From Planctomycetaceae bacterium (GTDB taxonomy: Bacteria > Planctomycetota > Phycisphaerae > Sedimentisphaerales > UBA12454), in contig JAJFVK010000024.1 of assembly GCA_021371795.1 (NCBI GenBank), forward strand, positions 1 through 64,000: a DNA stretch of 64,000 nucleotides. The letters are read 5' to 3'. The position numbers and the translations under genes are program-made. Of this stretch, positions 18,401 through 26,859 are shown in pieces. The stretch's first letter is position 1, and each line of letters starts with the position of its first letter. The notes beneath the pieces were generated by a model. It was not told the origin of the DNA. It saw nothing but the letters and a program-made list of their open reading frames with translations, and did not search any database.

Positions 18401-21400
18401 ATAGCTACCGGAACAAGAATAGTATTAGACCCGGAAGATGCCAATATATATCAGTTGGACGGCAATGACGGCAACGGTAACGGTTACGGCGGTGCGATTT
18501 ATGTTGGAGTAGGTGCAAGTCCGACAATTCGCAAATGCGTATTCACAAACTGTCAGGTAACCGGCGGTCAGGGCAGCGACGGCGGCAGAGGCTATGACCT
18601 GCCGTCTGACAGCACTCTCGAACGCGGCGGATTCGGCGGCGACGGCGGTAACGGAAGCGGAAACGGTTATGGCGGCGTTATCTTCTGTGCCGCAAAAAGC
18701 GCTCCGGCTGTACTCGACTGCAAATTCAACGACAATGCCGCACACGGTGGTATCGGCGGCGATGGCGGCGACGGTGGTAACGGCGCCAGCGGTAAAACCG
18801 CAGGCAACGGCGGAGACGGCGGCGACGGCTATGGCAACGGCTTCGGCGGCGTGATTTACTGCTCGGCCAAATCATCACCTAAAATCCTCGGCTGCAGCTT
18901 TGGCGAAAACCTCGGCGGTATGGGCGTCGGCGGAACATACGGCTTACAAGGCTGGGGCCCAACACCAACAGACCCGCCCTATCCGTATGACGGTTACGCC
19001 GGCTCATCCAGCGGAACAGGCTACGGCGGCGCTATCTATTATGAAAAAGGTTCCAATGCCGACATCAACGACTGTCAGATTCTTAACGGTGATACAGTCG
19101 CAACAACAGGCGATACTCTTGGAAGCGGCGGCGGCGCGATTTACTTCGAACCGGCCTGCGCTAACAGCGTAATCCTAAACTCGACTCTTGCCGGCAATAA
19201 GGCTTCTGCGGGTTTGGGCGGCGCTATTATATTAAACGCAAACAATAAGCTCGTTCTTAACAACTGTTATATCGGCGGCAACAGCGCCAACACTGACGGC
19301 GGCGCTATCGCGGTCGGTTCAAAGAATGATGCAAACTTATGCGAACTCGTTTTCAGCGACTGCGTCTTTACGAGCAACACGGCATCGGCACTGGGCGGCA
19401 GTATCTACGCAAAGAACTCTGACGCAAACTTTGTCGAATGCTTTGTCAATAGAAACACAGCACATTCCGGCGGCGGTCTCTACATTGTATCAGAGTCATC
19501 GCTTAGATTCATCGGCGGAACGATAAACGACAACAACGCTGTCGGCAGCGATGCCCAGGGCGGCGGTGCTATGATAATGCATTTACCGGCGGAATTTATA
19601 AATTGTCAGATAACCGGCAACTCTTCAAACTATGCCGGCGGCGGTATTATGCTTAACGGACCTGAAACGGCAATCTCCCAGATAATCAACTGTCTGTTTG
19701 CCAAAAACAGGGCTGCCGTAAGGGGCGGTGCGATTGTTACATCGCTGGATTCAAGTCCGACAATCAAAAGTTGTACATTCAGTGAAAACGAAACTGATGT
19801 CGGCGGTAAAGGCGGCGGTATATTCTGCACGTTCAGAAGCTCACCGAAAATTAAATACTGTATTTTCGACAAGAACAAACGAATCGCAATCTATGAAAAC
19901 AGTACAGATTGTAAACCAGTAATTTCTTACAACTTATTTAATAACAATTACCATGGAGACTACTATAACTATACCATTGACAGGCTGTTCAGTATCATAC
20001 AGCCTGCAATTGACAGAAGCACAGAACTTTCGGAATTAAATGCCCATACGGCAGGCAATAACATCGCAGATTTGTCGGTTAACTCCAATGAAATTGAGAT
20101 ATTCAGAGCAGGCAGTCTGGGCGATTATTATCTGCGACAGAAAACTGCGGATTACAATGATACTGCCTGTCTGGCTATTAACGCAGGCGATGTTGACGCA
20201 ATGGCAGTTACAGTATTTGACGGCAAAACAATGGCTGACTATACAACAAGAACCGACAGCTATTTGCCGGACGCAACTTCAGACACATATGACATCGGCA
20301 AACTTGATTTAGGCTTCCACTATAAGGACGCAAATGAAGCTGCCCAGCTTTACCTGACTACGGAAGTCGCAGGCGGAAAAGGTACTATTTCACCAGCATC
20401 CGGTTATGTATACAGAGGCACAACAGTTCAGCTTACAGCCGCGCCGACAACAGGCTGGCGTGTAAAACAATGGTTGGGAACAGACGACGACAGCACAACA
20501 AACACAACAAATTACGTTGTGATGATGTCAGACAGAACTGTTTCTGTAGCATTTGAACAACCGAGAAACCTGTATTTACCGGCCGGCTATGCGACATTAC
20601 AGGAAGCAATCAATGACTCAAGAGATGGAGATAAGATTATTATATCTCCGGGAACGTATCAATATTTCGACATCAACTACGATAATTTGTTTGGCGTAGC
20701 GATAAACGGTAAAAGTATAACAATTACCGGTTCCAACCCGGATGACCCGTGTGTTGTGGCTGCGACAATCTTTAAGGGCAACAGATTTGTTATTTCAAAT
20801 GTTGATTCTTCGATGATTCTCGATGGCATTACTATTCAGGGTTCTCACTGGTATGGCGGCGATGCACTATGTCCGACAACACCAATAAGTCCTGACGGAA
20901 TAAACGGCGGCTCTTTGCTTGGCGGTGCGATGGAAATAAATAATGCTTCTCCGACGATACGCAACGTCAGATTCGTTGACTGTTCGGCAGGCGGCGGAGA
21001 CGGCACTAACAATTGCAGCACTGGCGGCGACGGCGGATGGGCAGGCTATGGCTACGGCGGTGCTGTTGGCATAGATTCAGGCAGTTCACCAGTATTCAAG
21101 AATTGCAGTTTCACCGGATGTTACGCTTATGGCGGTGACGGCGGCGACGGCGACACATCAAACGACACACCGGGCCACGGCGGCAACTGGGGCGACCCCA
21201 ACGGCAGTAGATATCAAACATGGGACTATGCCGACGATATGGGCGGCCCAGGCAGTTACGCTCCTTACTGGTACTACACTGGTCAGGGTGGCGCAATTTA
21301 TTGTTCAGCCGATACTCATCCGGTATTCAAAGACTGCGTCTTCAGCAACAACTTCGTTGTAGGCGGAACCTGTGGTATTAGCTGTCCGGATGTAGAAGCA

Positions 21401-23680
21401 TGGCCAAACCATCATTATATTATTGACTCATTCGGCGGCGCTGTTTATATGGCAACCGGAAGTCAGGCTGACTTTACAGATTGCAACTTTGTCAACAATC
21501 TCGGCGATACAAGAAATCAGATTGGCGATGTAAATAATGTTGCATGGTTATATAAAGAAGCAAATTGGGCATTGTCTGATAACGTCGTAAGTTACGGCGG
21601 CGCAATCTACGCCGAATCGACAGATTCGATTCCAACAGTTAAAGATTGCACATTCAACAGCAATATAGCATGTGCTGGCGGCGCTTTGAATGTAGAAGAT
21701 TCAATCTTCCATATCAGCAACTCAAACTTCTTTGGCAACACTGCAATGCTCGGCGGTTCAATGCTGTTCATCGGCAGTGATACAATTCTGTCCTCATGCG
21801 ATTTCTACGGCAACACCGCGGTAGCACCGGCAGGTCAGGGCGGCGTTGTTTACAGTGCAGCAGGCGCTCCGAAGTTCTATGATTGCAGAATGTTGTATAA
21901 CAGCGCAAGCTCATCAGGCGGCGCCGGTTACTTCTCTGGCGAACTCGAACCGATTATGCACAACTGCTTAATCACACATAACACAGCTGCCACTTACGGC
22001 GGCGGTTTATCCGCGAACTTCGACGTTCAATTACACATGTCGAGCTGTACGGTTGCACACAATCAGGCAACAGGCAGTACAAGTTTCGGCGGCGGTTTGA
22101 ACTGTGCTTACAATGCGAATACCACTGTCATCAACAGTATATTCTGGGAAAATGAAGCTAATACAGGTCGCCAGATAGCTATTGGTAATAGTTACTCCGC
22201 TGCTGACAAACAGCCGGCTGAAGTAACTGTAACATACAGCGACATACAAAGCGGCGGCGCAGGAATATTCTGCGACCAGACAAACGGCTGTCTGCTCTAC
22301 GGCTTCACTGAACCAAGCACAAACCTGTACGGCACAAGCCTGTCAAGTCCGCAGTTCATTTCATCGCTATGGGTAACAACACCATGGAACGACTACTTCC
22401 TTGCAGCACCGGATATAAATGAAGGCTCTGCAACAATGCAGACTACTGACAATATGTGTATCGATTCAGGTTCTGGCACTGCAATAAGCTGGAATATGTA
22501 CAAACACACAACCAGAACCGACCGCAAGATCGATGTTCCGGATTCCAATATCGATATGGGCTATCACTATATCATACCCGCCACTATAACAGGCGACTTT
22601 GATTTCGATGGCGATGTGGACATAGTTGATTGTAATGGGTTTATGCAATACTGGATGTACGAAGATTGCACGTTCCCGTATTACTGCAACGGACGCGATT
22701 TCACCGAAGACGGCGAAGTCGATTTCGAGGATTACGCCATATTCGCGGACTACTATCAGGAAACCGAGAAAATTCCGCCGCAGCCTAATTCAATGACTTG
22801 GGCAATATTACCGAAGTCTGCTGGTCTAACCTCGATTACAATGACGGCTACAACCGCGACAGATAATTCAAGTAAGGTTATTGAATATTACTTCGAGTGC
22901 TTATCCGTTAAAGATCACAACAGTGGTTGGATCACCAGCAGCACATATACAGATACTGGCTTAACCACGGGCGACACTTATGGATATCAGGTCAAAGCAA
23001 GAGATGGCCGAGGCAACGAAACAGGCTGGAGCTTACCACACTATACAAGGGCCGGCTCGGATTCGACTGCGCCGACGCCAGACCCAATGACATGGCTGAT
23101 TGTGCCGACACTGATAGATTCAAATTCTGTCGGAATGTCTGCCACGATAGCGACCGATATTTCCGGCGTTGAGTACTCCTTTGAAGAAACAACCGGTCAT
23201 AACGGCGGTACCAACAGCGGCTGGATTTCAGTCAACACTTACATAGACTATGGCCTTGAACCCAATACGGTATATACCTATAAAGTTCAGGCACGTGATA
23301 AATCAGACAACTACAATGAAACTGGTTTTTCAGCAGAGCGTTCAATAAAAACTCCTGCATCAGGCGGCGATGTTAATGATGTTAATGATACAAATGATAT
23401 TAGCAACATCATTCCGCTATGGACAACTGAACCTTATGCTACCAGCGGAAATCCGTGGTATTATCACATAATGGACGCCACAGCCGCCACCGACGCGGTT
23501 GCATATTACTTTGATTGCTGCGAAGGCGGCGGAACAGACAGCGGATGGATTACATCCACACATTACGAAGCCGGCCCATTCGGCAGCGTTACAAATTCCT
23601 CGTACAGGTACAAGTATAAAAACGCCGCTGGCAAAGAAAGCGGATGGTCGCCGATTGTAAGCACGTTTAGTGGATGGTAA
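12431..23680 (+). CDS. Giant secreted beta-helix protein with an embedded subtilisin domain, dockerin-like and FnIII tail
   Basis: 3749 residues. Signal peptide at the N-terminus (hydrophobic IILALVLTLLLTTIG; an internal ATG at 12479 would give a more ordinary one). Four right-handed beta-helix modules each begin with a pectate-lyase-like 'AI…A.GD.I.…GTY' motif, near residues 38, 617, 1888 and 2712. They are rich in GGGI/NN turns, include very Gly-rich loops, and tend to end in an INAGD…D-GYHY signature. InlB-like B-repeats (about 355-615, 1815-1885, 2640-2710) link them. A complete S8 subtilisin domain lies at about 1400-1690 with D1411 (DTGID), H1461 (HGTNCAG), oxyanion N1575 and S1646 (GTSSACP). 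A dockerin-like double calcium loop is at 3388-3443, then three FnIII-like domains to the end. It is probably a surface or secreted glycan-binding/degrading factor; the substrate is unknown. Confidence 0.88.
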   Translation: MKTYKNFVNLSGWNKIMSNKIILALVLTLLLTTIGSAASYNVAANFADVNSAIENAIDGDEIIVADGTITLTIDVYNHQQQFNTNGKAITVKSANGPSNCTIDCHGVTRAFLCENFEDVTTVIDGFTIKDGSADYGAAIECYGSSPTIKNCVIEGGQAYYGGAIDIFFGSPVIQDCVIRNNTADSDGSAIECSGGESMPVIQNCLFYGNTATNRYAALDFYDNCSAEITNCTIVNNTGIDSFGGVYSTDSDVTIRNSILWNNGISTSGIITATYCCIENGHSGTGNISSNPIFKTGRYGDYYLSQVSAGQYYTSSCVNAGDSNAVNIFGTGAYTTNTYDIDDTTKVDIGYHYYNPNLQETCTLTTYPEPSAVYGSVDPCYPTGQTFPKYSEKSISAYPAGTYQLTEWHYGDTAGFPGTYNVFSGLSEFTITLDADKTVVPVFNTVPMYKLTAYVVDGNGTVSVSPNNYPDEYDPDSYYIQQGTTATITVATQTGYIVKNWYIYKTNDPNHSVIKAATSNTCVIDMNDNITVEAQLQYQEYELRTRVDGGNGTILPKRTKYPAGTTVNLSATPYTGYRVHAWGGDAIIKPNWNARTNTVLMNAIKDVNVTFELDTSKVIFVGAGGDIQGAIDDANNGDTVKLSPGTYVGTGLMVSGNKAITILGDPENPENYVIDCSGEGSIGIYVSSMSPCTINGITIKNIDTFTGDGTNARGPDQAGVNGFDHFYGAISLVNANHQVLNCRISNVTLSAGDGGAGADGNTAVWDGSYGGDGGWAMGGGIVIWDSSPLIKGTIIEDCTVIGGNGGNGGNGRTAEAPDSNLGEGGYGGLPGAAYGGGIACWKNSSPIFEDCIIRRCQAIGGHGGNGGNGGRTMMGGYGGLAKDAGAWHKNNKIDPNGWGGSRIGINWPNNIFATFDPVTFATDANSIDISDYSTQGGGIYVGRDCNVKFIGCTLNDNTAEGCISGLGGLYNVTGAQIQPRKNYHMPSYGSAVFCDANSITKFTRCEVYNDEIVVTNDGEDIVSENDDCGGGSLGSRNTLWKDVNDCNIYTNFAPYGAGIYDVNSNDTHINDCNIYSNNSYSGGGVMTIDCYGHIHNSIIRNNTAGTQLEPNLTDYALFGSGGGVYAFSSCLDINDSIITDNAANSTGGGICFAGDYAVTPTIMNCLIKNNRAGVSGGGIAAIEYADLTIQNCTIYNNAVTGAEGSGGGIFASYAAKVIVKNNIIWNNKGIAGSQIGLSKGGSSTYFYAYMKALYNDIDLRANAALDFANSTSSSPSITISKLIDAETIYNEINTSGTAKVIITLADVDFDTDWSSSASISMTQNAIAYRQTKVLSSMEAGEFTLTNQYVNVAALGGKVTASGLTSLLNNSLVAHIEPVRICYPALAQAIPMGNALATRSQYNGQNCAIAIVDTGIDYTHSRLGGGSFPNAKTIGGFDFGDNDADPMPVEGYTYTDGYGIGAHGTNCAGIAAGNLGTVGDYIGGVAYGAKLYALKVTLNTDLYQGFPNTATYAAWDWCLTHKDDNSSYPIRVISNSWGSRVAAFDNEEDADNYSPSFATLAKNIVDAGITILAASGNEGRTDSIAWPSAMSNVISVGALYDTTGQVTDYSNSADNLDIFAPADPVYTTDLVGSAGYDGDYYPYFNGTSSACPFIAGCVAALQSAALDYLGAPLTPAQIETILKATGTSVTDTKVAVTKPMVNLLSAITLLSSSSPIYTDDAGNTLVGIAKDASNNWTVQGSTNISADPNFVLGFYLSSIDAGQDITSVCVNAGSTYATVLNLDTYTTRTDGVKDMGYVDMGYHYGEGLSVYNLVIDVNTSAADGTTDPLPGLYKKYSGEVVTITAVPDVNSRVAAWIIDGTSIPSNVKKYTITMDKSHTVTVVFEEYVTRSIVVPDQYKTIQEALDVAESGDIIYIYPKSDGTPHYIEDPCGLDFGGKALTIRSRYPDDKNIVAETIIDCNNRGRAFIFRNNEDACSVIEGLTITNGLASGTIATGTRIVLDPEDANIYQLDGNDGNGNGYGGAIYVGVGASPTIRKCVFTNCQVTGGQGSDGGRGYDLPSDSTLERGGFGGDGGNGSGNGYGGVIFCAAKSAPAVLDCKFNDNAAHGGIGGDGGDGGNGASGKTAGNGGDGGDGYGNGFGGVIYCSAKSSPKILGCSFGENLGGMGVGGTYGLQGWGPTPTDPPYPYDGYAGSSSGTGYGGAIYYEKGSNADINDCQILNGDTVATTGDTLGSGGGAIYFEPACANSVILNSTLAGNKASAGLGGAIILNANNKLVLNNCYIGGNSANTDGGAIAVGSKNDANLCELVFSDCVFTSNTASALGGSIYAKNSDANFVECFVNRNTAHSGGGLYIVSESSLRFIGGTINDNNAVGSDAQGGGAMIMHLPAEFINCQITGNSSNYAGGGIMLNGPETAISQIINCLFAKNRAAVRGGAIVTSLDSSPTIKSCTFSENETDVGGKGGGIFCTFRSSPKIKYCIFDKNKRIAIYENSTDCKPVISYNLFNNNYHGDYYNYTIDRLFSIIQPAIDRSTELSELNAHTAGNNIADLSVNSNEIEIFRAGSLGDYYLRQKTADYNDTACLAINAGDVDAMAVTVFDGKTMADYTTRTDSYLPDATSDTYDIGKLDLGFHYKDANEAAQLYLTTEVAGGKGTISPASGYVYRGTTVQLTAAPTTGWRVKQWLGTDDDSTTNTTNYVVMMSDRTVSVAFEQPRNLYLPAGYATLQEAINDSRDGDKIIISPGTYQYFDINYDNLFGVAINGKSITITGSNPDDPCVVAATIFKGNRFVISNVDSSMILDGITIQGSHWYGGDALCPTTPISPDGINGGSLLGGAMEINNASPTIRNVRFVDCSAGGGDGTNNCSTGGDGGWAGYGYGGAVGIDSGSSPVFKNCSFTGCYAYGGDGGDGDTSNDTPGHGGNWGDPNGSRYQTWDYADDMGGPGSYAPYWYYTGQGGAIYCSADTHPVFKDCVFSNNFVVGGTCGISCPDVEAWPNHHYIIDSFGGAVYMATGSQADFTDCNFVNNLGDTRNQIGDVNNVAWLYKEANWALSDNVVSYGGAIYAESTDSIPTVKDCTFNSNIACAGGALNVEDSIFHISNSNFFGNTAMLGGSMLFIGSDTILSSCDFYGNTAVAPAGQGGVVYSAAGAPKFYDCRMLYNSASSSGGAGYFSGELEPIMHNCLITHNTAATYGGGLSANFDVQLHMSSCTVAHNQATGSTSFGGGLNCAYNANTTVINSIFWENEANTGRQIAIGNSYSAADKQPAEVTVTYSDIQSGGAGIFCDQTNGCLLYGFTEPSTNLYGTSLSSPQFISSLWVTTPWNDYFLAAPDINEGSATMQTTDNMCIDSGSGTAISWNMYKHTTRTDRKIDVPDSNIDMGYHYIIPATITGDFDFDGDVDIVDCNGFMQYWMYEDCTFPYYCNGRDFTEDGEVDFEDYAIFADYYQETEKIPPQPNSMTWAILPKSAGLTSITMTATTATDNSSKVIEYYFECLSVKDHNSGWITSSTYTDTGLTTGDTYGYQVKARDGRGNETGWSLPHYTRAGSDSTAPTPDPMTWLIVPTLIDSNSVGMSATIATDISGVEYSFEETTGHNGGTNSGWISVNTYIDYGLEPNTVYTYKVQARDKSDNYNETGFSAERSIKTPASGGDVNDVNDTNDISNIIPLWTTEPYATSGNPWYYHIMDATAATDAVAYYFDCCEGGGTDSGWITSTHYEAGPFGSVTNSSYRYKYKNAAGKESGWSPIVSTFSGW

Positions 23681-23701
23681 GCGTTGCAACACATTGATTT
23701 C

Positions 23702-23737
23702 AAAAGCCTCTGCCTAAAAAACAGGGGCTTTTTTTAT
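23702..23737 (+). terminator. Intrinsic terminator of the giant gene
   Basis: 10-bp stem AAAGCCTCTG (23703-23712) / CAGGGGCTTT (23722-23731) with one G·T pair, followed by a T-run. Confidence 0.85.
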
Positions 23738-24118
23738 AACCAGATAATACCACAGGTATTTTTTTATTGCGTGTCGAACGATTGGCAAGTCATTACGTCG
23801 GCTTCGCTAAGCCGCGAAGGAAACGTATAATAAGTTTCGCACTTTGAAAAGTTGATAAAAGAAGTCCTTTCAATGTTCGATGGTAATTGAACAATCAAAA
23901 AACCATAAAACTATTGAAAGGACAGAATCATTCAGAACGGGAGTGTCAAGGATTATGGCAAGATGGAGAAGTCAGACCAACTCATCGCAAGAAAACTTCA
24001 AAACCAAGATACCGGCGTACACGCCATGAGGCATTTGAATGTGTATGAAGCGTGAAGCGAAAAATAACAAAATACACTTCATAAGATATGCTTCACAATT
24101 TATGTTTTTTTCATTTTG
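23738..24118. other. Spacer with nested inverted repeats and a possible gene remnant
   Basis: Holds a CGGCTT/AAGCCG hairpin at 23799-23814 and a perfect 11-bp inverted repeat GTCCTTTCAAT (23864-23874) / ATTGAAAGGAC (23913-23923) with a smaller GTTC…GAAC pair inside. After it an open frame of 45 codons (23918-24055, no good start) reads like a charged helical protein end (MEKSDQLIARKLQNQ), which may be a remnant. GAAGCGTGAAGCG repeat words at about 24046-24058 recur at 56452-56468. Confidence 0.4.
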
Positions 24119-25717
24119 TTAGAGGCTTTTAGTATTATTTTTATTCCATTCAAGTATTTGACCGTCTTTTAACAGATGTCTGCGAAGTTCACTATAATTT
24201 ACATCCTGCACGGATACACCTTCCTTAACGGCCTGATATGCTGCTGTTGTTGCGGATTCACCTAAAATCATAAAAACCGGCTCCATACGAACAGAACCAT
24301 AAGCAATGTGCGAAGCCGAAACACAAACAGGAACCAAAAGATTTGTACATTCATTTTTTGGAGGAATTATTGCCCTGTATGAAATCGGATAAGGCTCAAA
24401 CCCTTTTACCTGCACATCTCCTTCATTCTTTACACACCCGCTCGCATTTATGTACCTTCGTACATTGTGAGAATCCATTGGATAAGAAGCCAAACCAATT
24501 GAGTCTGCAGTAATTTGTCTGCCCATACAATGATGTTCTGTTATTATGAAATCGCTGACCATACGCCTTGCTTCACGAACATAGATTTTGTAAGGCCAGT
24601 TATTATTATCCGTAAACTCATCTTTTGCCAATCCCCATTTCGAAACGGCATTTCTATATACTACAGGAACACAAGCATCGTTTGCCAGAAAATACAAAAA
24701 TCCTCTTTGATAATTTTCATGCTCGGCTTCAATGCCGGCACGTGTTTTATAATCTCCTTCAGGATAATCGTAACTCATTCCTATATAATCAAAGGAGAAA
24801 GGCCCTTTATTATTCGAATCTGTTTTTAAATTTGGCATTCTGTCAGTTGTAAAAACCGATTCATACGTTTCCAATGATTGCAGGTATTTTAACAGCAATT
24901 CATATTTTGAACGATTATAATTTGGCGGAGCCTGAAACGGAACCATATTGGACGGATTATCTGTCAGGCAAAGTCTGTAACAATAAGACTGAATACGCTT
25001 ATCACCTTCACCATCATGGCCAATCTGATTTGGACTCGTTTCCAAACCCAAATTATCTTTCTGACTTTGCGACAAAGCAATGCAGGATGTGAACTGATGA
25101 TATTTAGCATTTTTTATCTGAATACCATTAAGAGTTTCATTATATTTTGAATTGGGTTCCCTCCCTGTCGTATATGACACTCCCGCTTTGGCCATCAAAT
25201 CGCCTTCATAAGAGGCGTCAATGTAAATTCTGGCAGATATTATCCGCCCAGATTCCATTTTGATTGATGTTATTCGATTGTTGTCCTTACTGACTCCGTT
25301 TTGCAAATCCAGTCTTTCACCCAAAAGTATTTTTACATTTGTCTCGGTAAGCATTTTGTTAAAAACAGCTTCCGCAACGTGCGGTTCAAAATACCACTGA
25401 CATTGATTGGAATCACCGCCGTTATAAAAGCCATAAGTTCTTTTATAAAACTCCCTCGCAAGTCCCCCTATTGAGTCGGTTTTGCCGGCATCCGTAAAGC
25501 CAAGACCTGAAGACGTGAGCCCGCCCAAATGTTTTGAAGGTTCTATCAGAACAACAGACATCCCAAGTCGTGCTCCTTTAACTGCTGCGACAACTCCTGA
25601 ACTGGTACCGCCATAAATTGCCAAATCGTATGTTTCTCCGAACACAGTTTTTTCCTGCCCAAAACCAAAGGTGCTGAAGTAAAGCAATATAAAGCATAAA
25701 ATTTTTCTGAAATTCAT
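24119..25717 (-). CDS. Secreted FAD-dependent oxidoreductase (FAD_oxidored family)
   Basis: 532 residues from the ATG at 25717 (AAGGAT 8 bases upstream). Signal peptide (about 1-20), then a Rossmann FAD-binding start, YDLAIYGGTSSGVVAAVKGARLG, and the family-typical HLGGLTSSGLGFTD. The C-terminal part has ASYPMDSHNVRRY and a second nucleotide-contact region near IAYGSVRMEPVFM. In planctomycetes and Bacteroidetes this family is common in glycan loci and often exported; substrates are largely unknown. It stands alone, downstream of a spacer with a permease remnant, and is probably part of the carbohydrate region. A TTGACA box lies about 50 bases upstream, but the LacI-type operator found at other genes here is absent. 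Confidence 0.8.
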   Translation of the reverse strand: MNFRKILCFILLYFSTFGFGQEKTVFGETYDLAIYGGTSSGVVAAVKGARLGMSVVLIEPSKHLGGLTSSGLGFTDAGKTDSIGGLAREFYKRTYGFYNGGDSNQCQWYFEPHVAEAVFNKMLTETNVKILLGERLDLQNGVSKDNNRITSIKMESGRIISARIYIDASYEGDLMAKAGVSYTTGREPNSKYNETLNGIQIKNAKYHQFTSCIALSQSQKDNLGLETSPNQIGHDGEGDKRIQSYCYRLCLTDNPSNMVPFQAPPNYNRSKYELLLKYLQSLETYESVFTTDRMPNLKTDSNNKGPFSFDYIGMSYDYPEGDYKTRAGIEAEHENYQRGFLYFLANDACVPVVYRNAVSKWGLAKDEFTDNNNWPYKIYVREARRMVSDFIITEHHCMGRQITADSIGLASYPMDSHNVRRYINASGCVKNEGDVQVKGFEPYPISYRAIIPPKNECTNLLVPVCVSASHIAYGSVRMEPVFMILGESATTAAYQAVKEGVSVQDVNYSELRRHLLKDGQILEWNKNNTKSL

Positions 25718-26067
25718 TTGCAAAATCCTTATATCGAAAAATTTTCATTACCAATAACAGCTTTTATGTCAAACCTGCGTCAATATGGGAACATCTTAAT
25801 AATGCCATTTGGGAACATTCACGCCTTTTTAGGATTTAAGCTATCTCTAAAAGCTTGTCCTCGCGAAAACGGAGATGTCATTGCGAGAAAGTTTACCCCC
25901 GCGCAGGTGGAGGAAGCTATCTCAATTCTTCGAATTTTCAGAGAGCCCTTTAGTATTATACTCCATCTCTTTTCCAATTTCATCACAAAATTATCGCAAC
26001 CCTGATTTCTTATAAATCCATTCAGTAATAAACAAAACAGGTATTTATTTTTGAAAAAACAATATTT
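25718..26067. other. Spacer with dispersed repeat text
   Basis: No intact gene. It includes a GTCATTGCGAGA…GAGGAAGCTATCTC segment (about 25875-25925), the same family of dispersed repeat as CGCAATGACA near 3171-3183. A 95-codon frame at 25718-26005 is made of this repeat and is rejected. Confidence 0.5.
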
Positions 26068-26169
26068 ATGGCCGCAGCGATGATTTCAGTTTTGCCGATG
26101 ATACTGCTGGTGCTTATTTTCGAGCGTAAAATCATCAGCGTCCTAACACTCGGCGCTGTAAAAGGTTAA
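26068..26169 (+). pseudogene. Remnant: C-terminal end of a carbohydrate ABC transporter permease (MalG type)
   Basis: A 33-codon frame ends in FERKIISVLTLGAVKG and a TAA. The pattern (M)AAAMISVLPMILLVLIFER, with a final G-A-V-K-G, matches the last helix and tail of MalG/UgpE-type sugar permeases (…AA..I..LPV…F…R…G…GAVKG). The rest of the gene is missing upstream, where repeat text begins. This suggests a deletion in a former sugar ABC transporter operon. It fits with the lone ABC ATPase gene at 37426. Confidence 0.65.
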
Positions 26170-26283
26170 AACCGGAGTTATTAAATCATTTAAAAAAAAT
26201 GTTGCATTTTAAAGACAGTATATTACAGTTATAAGCATATTTAGATTCAATTTAATACCAATTATCTAAAGGAAGGTGCGAAG

Positions 26284-26835
26284 ATGAAAAAACTACAATT
26301 AATTTTAATGCTCACGGTCTTAACAGCGTCGACAATCATTTTAACCGGCTGCTACAGTTGCCAGACGTGCAACCATCTGTGGGGCAAAGGTGAGCGCAGC
26401 AGTTTCCCGGAAAATAAATTCTTCTGGGATAAAGACTGCAAAAAAATATGCAAATCGGCCTGCGGAGACAATCAAACAATAACAAAATTCCCCTACGGCA
26501 AGCTCGGCATAATCCAACTCGATGAAACCCTTCCGCCAAATGTAACCGTCAACTCGGAATTCAACTACATCGTCAAAGTATCGAACCTTACCAAAGTAAC
26601 CGTCAGGGATGTAGTCGTAACAGAAAATCTGCCCAACAATTTCAAATATGTAAACTCCGCGCCTGCCGCTGAAGTCCAAGCAGGCAGCCTGCGGTGGACA
26701 ATCGACTCAATCGCACCCGGCGAAGTCAAGACATTGTTAGTTACAGGCGTATCGCCGACAACCGAATGCGTCAGCATCTGTGGAATGCTTACTTACAGGC
26801 CGCCAATCAGCGAAACTATAAGCCGCTGCGATTAA
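26284..26835 (+). CDS. Cysteine-rich lipoprotein with one DUF11 domain (OmcB-like fold)
   Basis: 183 residues. A lipoprotein signal peptide ends in the lipobox LTGC with C23 as the lipidated residue. A cysteine-rich segment follows (CYSCQTCN, then about four more Cys by residue 60), then one DUF11 domain (about 80-165, NVTVNSEFNYIVKVSNLTKVTV … TENLP). DUF11 repeats and clustered cysteines are the hallmarks of chlamydial OmcB and planctomycete cell-envelope proteins, so a disulfide-linked envelope role is plausible. Strong ribosome-binding site (AAGGAAGGTG). It stands alone between the permease remnant and the convergent transporter gene. Confidence 0.75.
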   Translation: MKKLQLILMLTVLTASTIILTGCYSCQTCNHLWGKGERSSFPENKFFWDKDCKKICKSACGDNQTITKFPYGKLGIIQLDETLPPNVTVNSEFNYIVKVSNLTKVTVRDVVVTENLPNNFKYVNSAPAAEVQAGSLRWTIDSIAPGEVKTLLVTGVSPTTECVSICGMLTYRPPISETISRCD

Positions 26836-26859
26836 GAAAGATGGTATCCGTGCAAAGCC

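Noticed and set aside
13199-23692. Many antisense and shifted frames within the giant gene
   Set aside because: They are by-products of the repetitive Gly/Asn-rich codons of the beta-helix gene; none has start signals or family features.
23955-24029. 24-codon frame with an ATG at 23955
   Set aside because: Too short and in a different frame from the more protein-like 45-codon stretch; no ribosome-binding site.
25718-26005. 95-codon frame next to the FAD oxidoreductase
   Set aside because: Made of the GTCATTGCGAGA dispersed repeat and spacer; no start signal.
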